64,000 nt of DNA from Brachyspira intermedia PWS/A (GCF_000223215.1 NC_017243.1:868001-932000), one strand, 5' to 3'; counted from the first letter of the stretch, positions 26,318 to 36,452 are shown. The notes: generated from the letters alone by a model not told the origin. Program-made: numbers and translations.

Positions 26318-27427
26318 ATGAAAAGCAAAATAGCTGACAAAGCATATACTCTCATAAAGAAAAAGAAATATAAAAAAGCAAAAGATTTTCTTCTTAGTAA
26401 TAAAAGTAAAATATTGCATGATGCGGAAGCTCTTGCTATGTTTTCTTTTGCTGATATATTTTTAAAAGATTTCTATGGTGCTGAGGAACTTTCAAGAAAG
26501 GCACTTAGAGAGGATAGTTTTTGTTTTAATGCTATGCTTGCCAAGGCCTATGTAAGTTTACACAATGGACACAGAGAAAATGCTTTGAGAGAGTATTTCA
26601 GAATATTAGATTTAGAGCCTGAAAATAAAATTGCAAGAGACAATATAGAGAGAATAAGATTTTTAACCAACAATGCAAGAGGCGATGAGATAAATCCTAG
26701 AGCGTATTTACTTGGCAAGAAAAAATTATCAATGTCAAGATTTATAGTTCTAATACCTATAGCATTCATACTCACATTTTTATCATACATAACAATAGAC
26801 AGAGTTTACCCTAAAATAAGATATGTACTTCTTGATAAAGAGCAAAAAGAATTAAGAGAAAAGCTTGAGAATGTTTACTTATTTGAGGGGTTAGAAGACG
26901 GCAAGATTCCAGAGAGTGCGAAGAGTCCTACATACTCACCGCGTGAAGTAGCTGAGATGTTTGACAAGGCTAAAAACAATATGAGAAGTGCCTCTGTTAA
27001 TGAAGCTGTTATGATAATTAATGGTGCATTGAAAAGCGACATAAACGAATATTTAAAAGAGAGATTCAGAGTGCTTAAAGAATTTGTAATAGCACCGGAT
27101 TATAATATTTTTAGAGAGAGTCCTAACTATCTTACAGTAGTTGAAAATTATGACTTATACAATGGCGGTTATGTGAAATGGAAAGCTGATGTAAATACTG
27201 TAAGTCAAACCAATATAGACGGCATACCAAAGAAAAAAGCAAGACTTTTGATTTATGATACAGCCGACAAGAACATTGCAGGCGTTGCTGATTTAATAGT
27301 GAATGTTACTGTAACATTAGAGCCTAAAAACTATATAGAAGTGTATGGTAAGATTTTGGGCTATGATGCCAAGCAGAAATCAATACAGCTTGAAGGTCAG
27401 ATTATAAAGCATTTGCCTAAGAAGTAA
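26318..27427 (+). CDS. TPR-containing membrane protein
   Basis: A 369-residue protein. Three to four TPR-like helical repeats (about residues 1-115; AMFSFADIFLKDFYGAEELSRKAL, then AMLAKAYVSLHNGHRENALREYFRIL) precede one membrane helix (about 141-160) and a C-terminal region (about 165-369) with a helical hairpin and a beta-rich tail. The N-terminal TPR part would be cytoplasmic and the C-terminal part extracytoplasmic. I do not know the family's role. It is preceded by a TATAAT about 12 bases before the ATG and has no clear ribosome-binding site. Confidence 0.8.
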   Translation: MKSKIADKAYTLIKKKKYKKAKDFLLSNKSKILHDAEALAMFSFADIFLKDFYGAEELSRKALREDSFCFNAMLAKAYVSLHNGHRENALREYFRILDLEPENKIARDNIERIRFLTNNARGDEINPRAYLLGKKKLSMSRFIVLIPIAFILTFLSYITIDRVYPKIRYVLLDKEQKELREKLENVYLFEGLEDGKIPESAKSPTYSPREVAEMFDKAKNNMRSASVNEAVMIINGALKSDINEYLKERFRVLKEFVIAPDYNIFRESPNYLTVVENYDLYNGGYVKWKADVNTVSQTNIDGIPKKKARLLIYDTADKNIAGVADLIVNVTVTLEPKNYIEVYGKILGYDAKQKSIQLEGQIIKHLPKK

Positions 27428-27471
27428 AAATTAAAGTTCTAAATATGTTATGTAAACTTTACGATATATAA

Positions 27472-27496
27472 AAATACTTTATTAATAAAGGTATTT
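27472..27496 (+). promoter_or_regulatory. Hairpin masking the ribosome-binding site of the restriction gene
   Basis: AAATACTTTATT can pair with AATAAAGGTATTT (one bulged G). The AAAGG ribosome-binding site of the downstream gene lies in the 3' arm, 7 bases before the ATG at 27499. The pairing could limit translation or serve as a weak terminator of the TPR gene. Confidence 0.35.
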
Positions 27497-27498
27497 GA

Positions 27499-30227
27499 AT
27501 GTTATCTAAAATGTTGCAAAATTCTATAGAAGTTGAAATAGGGAAAAGAAGTATTGAGAAAATTGAAATACCTATTTCTATTACTAAAAATATAAAAAAT
27601 ACTTTAAGACCATATCAAGTAAACTGTTTACAGTATTTTATAGCATATTTAAATGAATATGATAATAATAATAAAAATAATCATTTAATGTTTAATATGG
27701 CTACAGGAAGCGGAAAAACATTAATAATGGCTTCTTTGATACTTTACTTATATGAAAAAGGATATAGAAATTTTTTATTTTTTGTAAATTCTGTAAATAT
27801 CATAGATAAAACGAGAGAAAATTTTTTTAATATATCAAGTAATAAATATCTTTTTAATAATGAAATTATAATCAATAATAAAAATGTTGAAATAAAAGAA
27901 GTTAATAATTTTGATTATTCAGATGATTATAATATAAATATATTTGTAACTTCTATACAATATTTACATAATTTATTAAAAGAAAATAAAGAAAATGCTT
28001 TTGATATAACAAACTTACAGGATAAAAAAATTGTTATATTAGCAGACGAAGCACATCATTTTAATGCAGAAACTTCTAAAAATAAAATTGTTCAAAAAGG
28101 ATTTTTTGAAGAAGAAAAATCAAATGAAAAAGAAACAGTAAAAAATGATAATTGGGAAAGTACTGTACAAACTATATTTCAATCTAACAAAGAAAATTTT
28201 TTATTTGAATTTACAGCTACTATAGATTATGAAAACAAATCTATAGTTGATAAATATTTGGATAAAACAATATTTAAATATGATTTATTAAAATTTAGAC
28301 AAGATTTATATTCTAAAGAAATTGATATAATACAAAATGATGTTGATAAAAAATACTTAATGCTTGGTGCTGTTATACTTAGCGAATACAGGAGAGAAAT
28401 TGCTTCAAATAATGGTATAGAGTTAAAACCAATAATTTTATTTAAAGCACATAAACTTATAAAAGAATCTCAAGCAAATCAGGAAATATTTAATGATTTA
28501 ATAGATAATTTAAAAGAAAAAGATATTGATAAATTATACAAATCTAATCTTAAAGAAAATGATAAAAAAGACATCATATATAAAGCTATAGGATATTTTA
28601 AAAATAAATATAAAGATTTTGATATTTTTATAAGCAGAATAAAAGAAGCTTTTAAAAAAGAATATCAATTAATAACTAATGAAAAAACTAAATCATCAGA
28701 AGAAAAAATGATAAAGATAGTAAGGAAATGTCAAAACAAAATAAATTGTTAAATACACTTGAGAATAAAGACAATCCTATAAGAGTTATTTTTAGTGTTA
28801 ATAAATTAAATGAAGGTTGGGACGTTTTAAATTTATTTGATATAGTTAGATTATATGAAAAAAGAGATGCAGATACAAAAAATAAAAAAGCTGGAAAAAC
28901 TACAATAAGCGAGGCTCAATTAATAGGAAGAGGAGCAAGATATTATCCTTTAAAATTAGATTATTATAATGATGATGAAATATATAAAAGAAAATATGAT
29001 AAAGATTTGGATAATGATAAAAGAATATTAGAAACATTATATTATCATAGTATAAAAGATAGCAGATACATATCAGAATTGAGAACTGTATTAAGAGAGC
29101 ATGGACTTTTAGATGATGTATATTGCAGAGAAGAAGATTTTAAACTAAAAGAAAATGTAAAAAAATACGCTGATACAAATTTTATATTTTCTAATAGAAA
29201 AGAAGAAAAAGCTAGATTTTATAAAGAAGATAAAACATTAGTAGGAAATAAAAAATCTTTTGAAGATATTAAATCTTATTTTAGAAATATTACATTAGAA
29301 TATAATTGCAGAACAGGTATAAGAAAAATAGAACATGCTATTAGCATTGAAGAAGAAAAAAATTTAACAGAAAGTGAAAAACTTCAAAATCTTAAAATAG
29401 AATCTTTGGGAAAACCTAAACATATAAGTTTTGGAGATATTAAAGATTATATAAAAATTAATGCTTGGTATAAAATGAATTACGGATTTGATAAACTTAA
29501 ACCTAAATTCCAAGATTTAAAAAATATAGGAGAACTATTTGACTATTTAAATGATGTAAAATTTCTTTTTTTCAATTTAAATGATAAATATGTAAATCTA
29601 AATTATGAATATATTAATTTTCTTACAACAAATTTTTATCCTAAATTAATTAAAATAATTGATGAAAATTATAGTGAATATATAGGAACAAAAGATTTTT
29701 ACCCACAATTAATAAAAGATGTATTTAGAGATAAAAAGAAAAAAATATACAATGAAAAATTATGTGATGATATGGAAAAAATAGACTATTATGCACAAAA
29801 TTTTTTATATGCTGATAGCGATTTAGAAATATCTTTTTCTAAAAAACATATAAATGATGTTATAGAATATTTAAAAGAAAAAGGCTATAGCAATATATAT
29901 TTATTTAGAAATGACCAAGATTTAGCTATATATAATTTTGATAATGGAACAGCTTTTTACCCTGATTTTATTTTAATATGCGAATATAAAAAAGAACAGA
30001 TTCATTATCAAGTATTTTTAGAACCTAAAGGAAAAGGTTTAGGAGATTCTCCAAAAGAAAAAGCAAAACAAGATTTTTTACTATCTATAAAAAATGATAG
30101 TACTTTAAATAAAGATATTTTTGAGCTTGATACAGATAAATATATTTTATTCGGTATGAGATTTTTTACTGATCAAATGGATATTCAAAAATGGAATGAT
30201 GAATTGAAAAATGAGTTTAAAGGATAA
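27499..30227 (+). pseudogene. Type III restriction endonuclease subunit Res, frameshifted
   Basis: The SF2 helicase-nuclease subunit of a type III restriction-modification system, in two frames. The first part (27499-28752) has Walker A MATGSGKT, DEAH-box ADEAHH and motif III FEFTATI. The second (to 30227) has FSVNKLNEGWDVLNLFDIVR and QLIGRGARYY (motifs V-VI) and a C-terminal PD-(D/E)XK nuclease (YPDFILICEYKK...FLEPKGKG). Adding one A to the A6 tract at 28703-28708 restores a single frame of about 909 residues. It is followed 4 bases later by mod. As read, the second part could start at ATG 28728 but would lack the ATPase motifs. Confidence 0.88.
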
Positions 30228-30231
30228 TTAA

Positions 30232-32170
30232 ATGGAATATATACATAATTATTTAAAAAAGTTATTTAAGAAAAATAATAACTATATAGGAAAAGATGGG
30301 GATTTGTTAATATCAAAAATAGCTGAAGATGCAAGACTTTATAATTCAGAATTAATAAAATTTCTGCTTAATGATAAAAGATGCCAATATTATTTTTTAG
30401 AAAAAATAGATGATGTAACTATTTTCAAATCAGAAGATTTCAGAATGTGTATAAATGATGCAAGATTTTTAGGAAATAGTTTTACAAAATACGGAAATAA
30501 AATAGGTTTGATAACTGATAAAAGTATTGTCAAAATAATGAATGAAGATTATGTGGTATTAAGTTATCCTTATAAAGACTGCACTCTTGACGGAGGAATG
30601 ACAAAAACAGAGGCAAAAAGAACAAACAGAAAAGAAACGATGATAAATAATATTCTTTTCAAAGATGATATACATAAATTAAAAAGCCCTAAAGCATTTA
30701 AAAATTTTAAAAAATATAGTTTTGAAAATGAAAAATTAAAAGAGGAAACACCTGAAGCTATAAAAGGTAATGAAAATTTAATTATTAATGGTAATAACTT
30801 TGCAGCTTTATGCAGTTTGAAAGCAAAATTTGCTGGTAAAATAAAATTAATATATATAGACCCTCCATACAATACTGGAAGCGATACATTTTCTTATAAT
30901 GATAATTTTAATCATAGTGCTTGGCTTGTATTTATGAAAGACAGACTGCAATTAGCCAGAGAATTATTGTCTGATGACGGAGCAATCTTTGTACAATGCG
31001 ATGATAACGAGCAGGCATACCTAAAAGTTTTAATGGACGAAATTTTCGGAAGAGATAATTTTATATCTAATTTTATTAGAAAAACAGGTCAAGCTGCTAG
31101 AATTGATGCTAAATATATTGCTAAACAACATGATTATTTATTATTATATTCTAAAAATATTGACTATATTTTAATAAATAAAGAAATTGCAGATAATATG
31201 GATTCATATATATATGAAGATGAATTTGTATATACAAGAGGTAAATATAAATTAAATAAATTAGATAGAGGAAGTATAAGATATTCTGATTCTTTAGATT
31301 ATCCAATTAAAGCACCAGATGGAACTTTAATATATGCTGGTGGAGTAAAAGAATATAATGGTTGGTGTTGGAGATGGAGCAAAGATAAATTGGATTGGGG
31401 TATAGAGAATAATTTTATAGTTTTCAAAAAAATAATAATGGAATATGGTCTGTTTATTTTAAACAATATCAATTTGTAGATAATGATTTAAAAAATATAG
31501 TAAGACAAAATCCATATAGTACACTTTTAATAGATGGTTTTAATAATGAAATAGGTACAAAGGAGCATTATGATCTATTTAATAATAAAATATTTGGATA
31601 TCCAAAACCAGAAATTTTATTAAAAAGAGTTATTGAAATTTCTACTAACGAAAATGATATTGTTCTTGATTTCTTTGCTGGGTCTGGTACTACTTTAGCC
31701 GTTGCTCATAAAATGAATAGGCGATATATAGGAGTTGAGCAGATACAAGAGCATTTTGATATTTGTGTTGAAAGGCTTAAAAAAGTTATTGAAGGTGAGA
31801 ATTCAGGTATTTCTAAAAATGTTAATTGGCAGGGCGGAGGAGAATTTATTACTTTTGATATTGCTTCATATAATGCTGATTGGGCTAAAAAAATTGAAAA
31901 AATAAAAGATGATAAAGAGTTAAAAGAAATATTTGAAGATATGAAAAATAAATCTTTAATTAATCATAGGCTTCAAATAGATTATTTTGAAAATAAAAGT
32001 TTTGAAGATGATGAAGAATTTTTATCTTTAAAATTGGAAAGAAAAAAGAAATTTTATTAGAACTGCTTGATAAAAATATGTTTTATGTACCTTTTTCTGA
32101 AATGAAAGATAAGACTTTTAAATTATCTGATGATGATATCAAATTATCTAAACAGTTTTATAAAAATTGA
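30232..32170 (+). pseudogene. Type III DNA methyltransferase subunit Mod, two frameshifts
   Basis: The beta-class adenine methyltransferase of the type III system. IYIDPPYNTGSDTFSYNDNF (motif IV) precedes the target-recognition region. The S-adenosylmethionine motif LDFFAGSGTTLAVAHKMNRRYIGVE lies near 31670. Frame breaks occur at an A7 tract (31426-31432) and an A6 tract (32042-32047). Adding one A to each restores one ORF ending at 32170. As read, the first part (30232-31479, 415 residues) lacks the FxGxG motif and should be inactive. Start: ATG overlapping the end of res, with AAGGA upstream. Confidence 0.88.
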
Positions 32171-32273
32171 TTGTAAAATTACTCAAAAAAAGATAATTTT
32201 CTATTTGTGAATTTTTTATTATATAGTATAATATCTAAAGGACAAAGCTATATTTTAAAAGGAGTTTACAAAT

Positions 32274-32429
32274 ATGGTTACAGCTATTACGACGACTGAT
32301 ACAACCAATACGTATACTACGTCAATAGGCGGGGTAAATGTCACTGTCAGAAATAATTTCTCTGACAAAACAGCTACTGTTGAAGTAGAGCCGAAAATCA
32401 CGGGGGGTGCTTTAAATGTGCAAGGATAA
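32274..32429 (+). CDS. Thr-rich 51-residue hypothetical protein
   Basis: A short ORF with a strong AAAGGAG ribosome-binding site 9 bases before ATG and a TATAAT-like box near 32227. The product starts with a Thr-rich run (TAITTTDTTNTYTTS) and continues with a Gly/Val/Asn-rich strand-forming segment (IGGVNVTVRNNF) and EVEPKITGGALNVQG. It has no signal peptide and no recognised family. Codons such as ACG, GGG and GTC make it clearly richer in GC than its neighbours. RNA hairpins lie inside and just after it, so an RNA function is an alternative. A terminator follows at 32514. Confidence 0.5.
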   Translation: MVTAITTTDTTNTYTTSIGGVNVTVRNNFSDKTATVEVEPKITGGALNVQG

Positions 32430-32513
32430 TTTCCCCCTTGTCGCATTTATATTATCGGTTCTTTAATTTAATACTTTAATAAAAAAGTAGTTTTTTGTTC
32501 GATTATTAAAAGT

Positions 32514-32549
32514 AATGGGGTTGTTCGTGGGAGGCAGCTCCATTTTTTT
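32514..32549 (+). terminator. Terminator downstream of the Thr-rich mini-ORF
   Basis: AATGGGGTTG pairs with CAGCTCCATT (two G-U pairs) around an 11-base loop and is followed by seven T. The gap 32430-32513 also contains a C5 run able to pair with the G6 run at 32402-32407. Confidence 0.85.
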
Positions 32550-32564
32550 ATTTATGAATAATAA

Positions 32565-33539
32565 TTATTGATTAACGTTTTTTATTTTCTTCTGTATTGA
32601 TATAGTGTTTCGCTCCCAAAATACATTACCTGTGTAGCCTTGTATTTCTTTGTTGCTTTCAGCATTTTCGATTCTTTTTTCAGCCCAAGCACAATATGTT
32701 TTATGCTGTTCTATACCTGAATAATTTCTTCCTAGTTTCTTCGCTACCACTGAAGTAGTGCCGCTTCCCAAAAAAGGATCAAATATAAAATCATCGGCAT
32801 TTGAACTTGCTAATATCAATTTCGCTATTAACTTTTCAGGCTTCTGAGTAGGGTGAGCAGTGTTTTCTGACATAGACCAATAAGGCACAGATATATCGTC
32901 CCAAAAATTAGACGGACAGGTATCTCTGAAATTGCCGTCTTCTGTTTCCGTCCAATCTTTAGGCTTTCCTTCTATTCTATATGGAGCTATTACCTTTCTT
33001 CTTATTTTTACATCATCTACATTGAAAGTATATTTATTTGATAGGGTAGCAAACCATATATCTTCCATTCCATTCTTCCAATTATTTTTAGCCCCTCTGC
33101 CTTTCTCTCTCTGCCAAGTGATTCTGTTTTGTATGTTGAAATATTTTTCTAAAACATTCCCTATTACAAGACTAGACTTCCAATCACAGCATACATATAT
33201 AGTGGCATTTTCTTTTAATATTGGAATAATGTCTTCTACCCATAGATGAGTATATTTTTCATAGCTTAAATTATCTATATCTTTGAATTTAAAACCATGA
33301 TAATTTTTGGATATATTATAAGGCGGATCAACTATCATTAAATCAGCTATATTTTTTTCTATTTTTTTTAAAACATCAAAAGTATTGCCGTTTATAGTTT
33401 TATTTATAATATTTTCTTTTTTGTATTCTATTATATTTTCATTGTCTATAATACATTTGTTTAGATATGATTTACCTTCTTCTGTATTTATATCAAAATC
33501 AATAGTTTTATTTTTGACTGATTTAACTTTAGTATTCAT
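32565..33539 (-). CDS. Site-specific DNA methyltransferase (orphan)
   Basis: A 324-residue beta-group DNA methyltransferase. MIVDPPYNISKNYHGF (motif IV) is followed by a recognition region and, near the C-terminus, TAHPTQKPEKLIAKLI and FDPFLGSGTTSVVAKKLGRNYSGIE (AdoMet-binding motif I). DPPY suggests N6-adenine, though N4-cytosine enzymes of this layout exist. No restriction endonuclease is adjacent; it lies 22 bases downstream of guaA and probably shares its transcript. It is convergent with the broken type III system but of a different type. Confidence 0.9.
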   Translation of the reverse strand: MNTKVKSVKNKTIDFDINTEEGKSYLNKCIIDNENIIEYKKENIINKTINGNTFDVLKKIEKNIADLMIVDPPYNISKNYHGFKFKDIDNLSYEKYTHLWVEDIIPILKENATIYVCCDWKSSLVIGNVLEKYFNIQNRITWQREKGRGAKNNWKNGMEDIWFATLSNKYTFNVDDVKIRRKVIAPYRIEGKPKDWTETEDGNFRDTCPSNFWDDISVPYWSMSENTAHPTQKPEKLIAKLILASSNADDFIFDPFLGSGTTSVVAKKLGRNYSGIEQHKTYCAWAEKRIENAESNKEIQGYTGNVFWERNTISIQKKIKNVNQ

Positions 33540-33561
33540 GTATTTCCCGCTATTATAAAAA

Positions 33562-35106
33562 TTATTCCCATTCTATAGTAGCAGGCGGTTTTGAAGATAT
33601 ATCATAAACAACGCGGTTAATACCTTTAACTTCATTTATTATTCTGTTTGATATTATACCTAAAACATTATAATCAATTTTAGCCCAATCAGCAGTCATA
33701 GCATCAACACTTTCAACAGCCCTTACAGCACAAACCTGCTCATAGGTTCTGCCATCACCCATAACGCCGACACTTTTTACAGGAAGAAGTATAGCAAAAG
33801 ACTGCCATAATTTTCTGTAAAGTCCTGCCTTTTTTATTTCGGTTACAACTATATCATCAGCTTCTTGAAGTATTTTAACTCTCTCTTCTGTGATATCGCC
33901 TAATATTCTAACCGCCAAACCAGGACCAGGGAAAGGCTGTCTGTATACTATATCTTCAGGTAATTTTAATTCTAAACCTATTTCTCTAACTTCATCTTTG
34001 AATAATTCTCTGAAAGGCTCTAAAAGTTCAAATTTCATGTCCTTTGGTAGTCCGCCAACATTATGATGACTTTTTATAACAGCAGAACTTCCTCTTAAAG
34101 ATACACTTTCTATAACATCAGGATAAAGCGTACCTTGTGCTAAAAATCCAACATTTTCTATCTTTTTAGCTTCGTCATTAAATACGCTTACAAATTCATG
34201 TCCTATTATTTTTCTCTTTTGTTCCGGATCTGTAACACCAGCTAATTTATCTAAAAATCTCTTTGAAGCATCAACATAAATCAAATCAATATTGAAATTA
34301 TCTCTAAATACTTCAACAACCTTTTTATCTTCATCTTTTCTAAGAAGTCCATTATTAACGAATATACATTTTAATTGCTTTCCTATAGCTTTTTCTATTA
34401 ATACAGCCGCTACAGAAGAATCAACTCCTCCAGAAAGCCCTAATATTACATTTTTATCGCCTACAGTTTCTCTTATTCTTTTTATTTCATATTCTATAAA
34501 AGAGCCCATATTCCAATTTCTTTCGCATTTACAAATATTAAATAAGAAATTTTCTATTATTTTTATACCATTTTCTGTATGAACTACTTCAGGGTGAAAC
34601 TGTATAGCATAAATATTTTTTTGTTTATTTTCTATAGCAGCGAGTTCAGTATTTGGAGTTTTTGCTATAAGTTCAAAACCTTCAGGTATAGATTTAATAC
34701 TGTCGCCATGACTCATCCACACAATATTACTTTTACCGAATGATTTAAATATGCTTTCATGATTAGTTATTTCAATTTCAGCTTTTCCGTACTCTCTTTT
34801 GTCAGCACTTTCAACTTTTCCGCCCATAGAATAAACTATTATCTGCATACCATAACATATTCCAAGTATAGGCACTCCTAAATTAAATAACTCTTTATCT
34901 ACTTTTGGTGCATCTTCTTCGTATACACTTGAAGGACCTCCTGAAAGTATTATTGCCTTAGGATTAAATTCCTTTATAAAATCTATTGAAACATGAAATG
35001 GGTGAATTTCTGAATACACATTCAATTCTCTTATTCTTCTTGTAATAAGCTGTGTAAATTGTGAGCCGAAATCTAGTATTAAAACCTTATCAATATTATT
35101 TTGCAT
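33562..35106 (-). CDS. guaA: GMP synthase (glutamine-hydrolysing)
   Basis: A 514-residue enzyme converting XMP to GMP in purine synthesis. The N-terminal class I glutamine amidotransferase has the nucleophile region GICYGMQ and catalytic QFHPEV. The central ATP-pyrophosphatase has [11 protein letters not shown]. The C-terminal dimerisation domain ends in the family tail KPPATIEWE. The length is typical. The ATG has AGAGGAA upstream. The 600-base region before it contains several dyads (35166-35287) that may regulate it. Confidence 0.97.
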   Translation of the reverse strand: MQNNIDKVLILDFGSQFTQLITRRIRELNVYSEIHPFHVSIDFIKEFNPKAIILSGGPSSVYEEDAPKVDKELFNLGVPILGICYGMQIIVYSMGGKVESADKREYGKAEIEITNHESIFKSFGKSNIVWMSHGDSIKSIPEGFELIAKTPNTELAAIENKQKNIYAIQFHPEVVHTENGIKIIENFLFNICKCERNWNMGSFIEYEIKRIRETVGDKNVILGLSGGVDSSVAAVLIEKAIGKQLKCIFVNNGLLRKDEDKKVVEVFRDNFNIDLIYVDASKRFLDKLAGVTDPEQKRKIIGHEFVSVFNDEAKKIENVGFLAQGTLYPDVIESVSLRGSSAVIKSHHNVGGLPKDMKFELLEPFRELFKDEVREIGLELKLPEDIVYRQPFPGPGLAVRILGDITEERVKILQEADDIVVTEIKKAGLYRKLWQSFAILLPVKSVGVMGDGRTYEQVCAVRAVESVDAMTADWAKIDYNVLGIISNRIINEVKGINRVVYDISSKPPATIEWE

Positions 35107-35165
35107 ATATTCCTCTTTTATAAAAAATAAACTATGAATTTTTTAATATTACATTAAAATAATAA

Positions 35166-35287
35166 AATTTCAATTATTAGTTATCATAATATTTTGATAA
35201 TTACGCACGGTAAGTTGATTTTTTGAATAATTGAAATTGCTTTATTCTTAGCATACTTTATTTTTATAATTATTTAACGTGCGTTAA
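35166..35287. promoter_or_regulatory. Nested dyads upstream of guaA
   Basis: The 13-bp arms AATTTCAATTATT and AATAATTGAAATT enclose the GTTATCATAA motif and the box TTACGCACGGTAA. A second box, TTAACGTGCGTTAA, a 6-2-6 palindrome, lies 61 bases beyond the first box. The paired boxes could bind one regulator at two sites. The large hairpin could be an RNA structure only if transcription starts upstream of it. Confidence 0.45.
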
Positions 35288-35313
35288 TACCATTTTTAAC
35301 CTAAATAATACTA

Positions 35314-35403
35314 GGGTGGGTGTTATCATTCATGTTAAAGCAATAAAGATAAAGAAAATTATAAATTCAAAATTAATTAATAAATATAGAGGGTGGGGAG
35401 TGA
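35314..35403. repeat. G-rich intergenic repeat, copy B
   Basis: GGGTGGGTGTTAT is followed about 70 bases later by ATAGAGGGTGGGGAGTG. It matches copy A (13906-13980) in layout: two G3-N-G3 blocks separated by AT-rich DNA, the second ending in GGGG. Confidence 0.6.
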
Positions 35404-35720
35404 GAACAAAATTTAAAATCTTAGTATATGATTAATTTATAGTTTTTGTTTTGTTTGAATTATTGATTTTCTTTATATGTAAAAATAACACAAGTACAGG
35501 CATATATTAATAAAAAATATTATGTTAATTAAACTATATTAATTTTTTATTGCTTTTTGATTAGGCTTTATTTTTCTACTATATTTGTTTCGTATGGGAA
35601 AGCTATATTATAAAAATATTGTAAATATTTATTATAAATCTAAAAAAATAATTTAATAAAATAAATTTTGATATGTAATTATTATAGATTTAATATATAA
35701 TAATTTAAGAGGATATTTAG

Positions 35721-35948
35721 GTGACAGAGTTAAGAGAAAAAACATTAAATTTAATTAAAGAATTACCAGAAGATAAACTTTTATCAGTAATAGATTTTAT
35801 AAATAATGATTCAAATGAAAAAATAATAAATGATAAAAAACAGGCTTTAGAAAATTTAAAGAAATATCAAGGAAGATTACCTGAAAATTTTGATTATAAA
35901 AAAGAACTAGAAGAATATAGAGATGAAAAGAATTTTAATTTATACTAA
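35721..35948 (+). CDS. Antitoxin-like protein without a toxin partner
   Basis: A 75-residue protein with a GTG start and an AGAGGA ribosome-binding site. The N-terminal LREKTLNLIKELPEDKLLSVIDFI is typical of small antitoxins of the DUF2281/VapB-like group. The C-terminal LKKYQGRLPENFDYKKELEEYRDEK resembles toxin-wrapping tails of PIN-toxin antitoxins. No PIN or other toxin gene follows. Instead a GC-rich repeat begins directly after the stop codon, and an outward promoter at its end points back into this gene. It may be a decayed or orphan module. The family call is tentative. Confidence 0.6.
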   Translation: MTELREKTLNLIKELPEDKLLSVIDFINNDSNEKIINDKKQALENLKKYQGRLPENFDYKKELEEYRDEKNFNLY

Positions 35949-36363
35949 TATATACTGAAACAAATATATTTTGTCAAAAATAATTTTTTTAAATTTAACT
36001 ATATGCAGGGCTTTGCCCTTAATAAGTACACAGCTTGCAGCACCACAGTTCTTTTACCGACGCTTTGCGTGCCGTAGGGAGGTACCTTTCAGTATTGGTA
36101 TAGGTGAAGACCACCTCGCTGTGCGTGCCTTCGGCAGGCAAGAACCTATATCCTCAACAGGTTGGATACGCTTCGCGAAAGACCGCATTTTTAATCTGAC
36201 ATTATGGTTATACCAAGTTTTATACATATTCTTAAAATATTAAGTTATAGTATATGCGTTTTTTGCTACTTTGGCGAAGCCCGCAGAGCGTGTGCGTCAA
36301 AAAAAGTAGATAAAATTTACATAAAGAGCATCGGTTGACAAACTTAAAAATTTTTAGTATAAA
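35949..36363 (+). repeat. GC-rich MITE-like repeat with outward promoters, copy 1
   Basis: About 415 bases. Each end reads outward as TTGACA-17-TATA: minus at 35949-35977, plus at 36335-36363. The interior is much richer in GC than the genome and holds mini-hairpins such as GGGCTTTGCCC and CGCTTCGCG. It shares both ends and a core of about 50 bases (36140-36190) with an inverted copy at 46465-46815. No transposase is encoded; the open frame at 35971-36243 has no protein-like features. It may be a non-autonomous mobile element. Confidence 0.65.
36335..36363 (+). promoter_or_regulatory. Promoter at the repeat end driving murJ
   Basis: TTGACA and TATAAA are separated by 17 bases. The predicted leader before murJ is about 83 bases. 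The hexamers belong to the terminal sequence of the repeat. Confidence 0.7.
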
Positions 36364-36452
36364 TTCGCTTTTTATTATATGTTTGATATACTGTTATAAT
36401 TAATAATATTTAAAATAAAAACTATTAGCAGTTTATTTATAATAGAGGCAAT

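Larger units (their letters stand above)
35107..35720. other. Gene-free region with dyads and a G-rich repeat
   Basis: No gene is visible here. Near guaA it holds a 13-bp inverted repeat (35166-35178 with 35226-35238), a GTTATCATAA motif (35180-35189) and two related boxes, TTACGCACGGTAA (35201-35213) and TTAACGTGCGTTAA (35274-35287). The G-rich repeat copy B follows at 35314-35403. From 35404 to 35700 the sequence is plain AT-rich DNA. Confidence 0.6.

Noticed and set aside
31641-31712. Separate small methyltransferase starting at 31713
   Set aside because: The frame is open upstream and contains the AdoMet-binding motif before 31713. It is the C-terminal part of the frameshifted Mod.
32255-32446. 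Minus-strand open frame opposite the Thr-rich mini-ORF
   Set aside because: The plus strand has a strong ribosome-binding site and a downstream terminator in the right direction. The minus frame has neither.
35971-36243. 90-residue open frame inside the GC-rich repeat
   Set aside because: It has no ribosome-binding site and no recognisable domain, and its sequence is explained by repeat hairpins. The second repeat copy does not preserve the frame.
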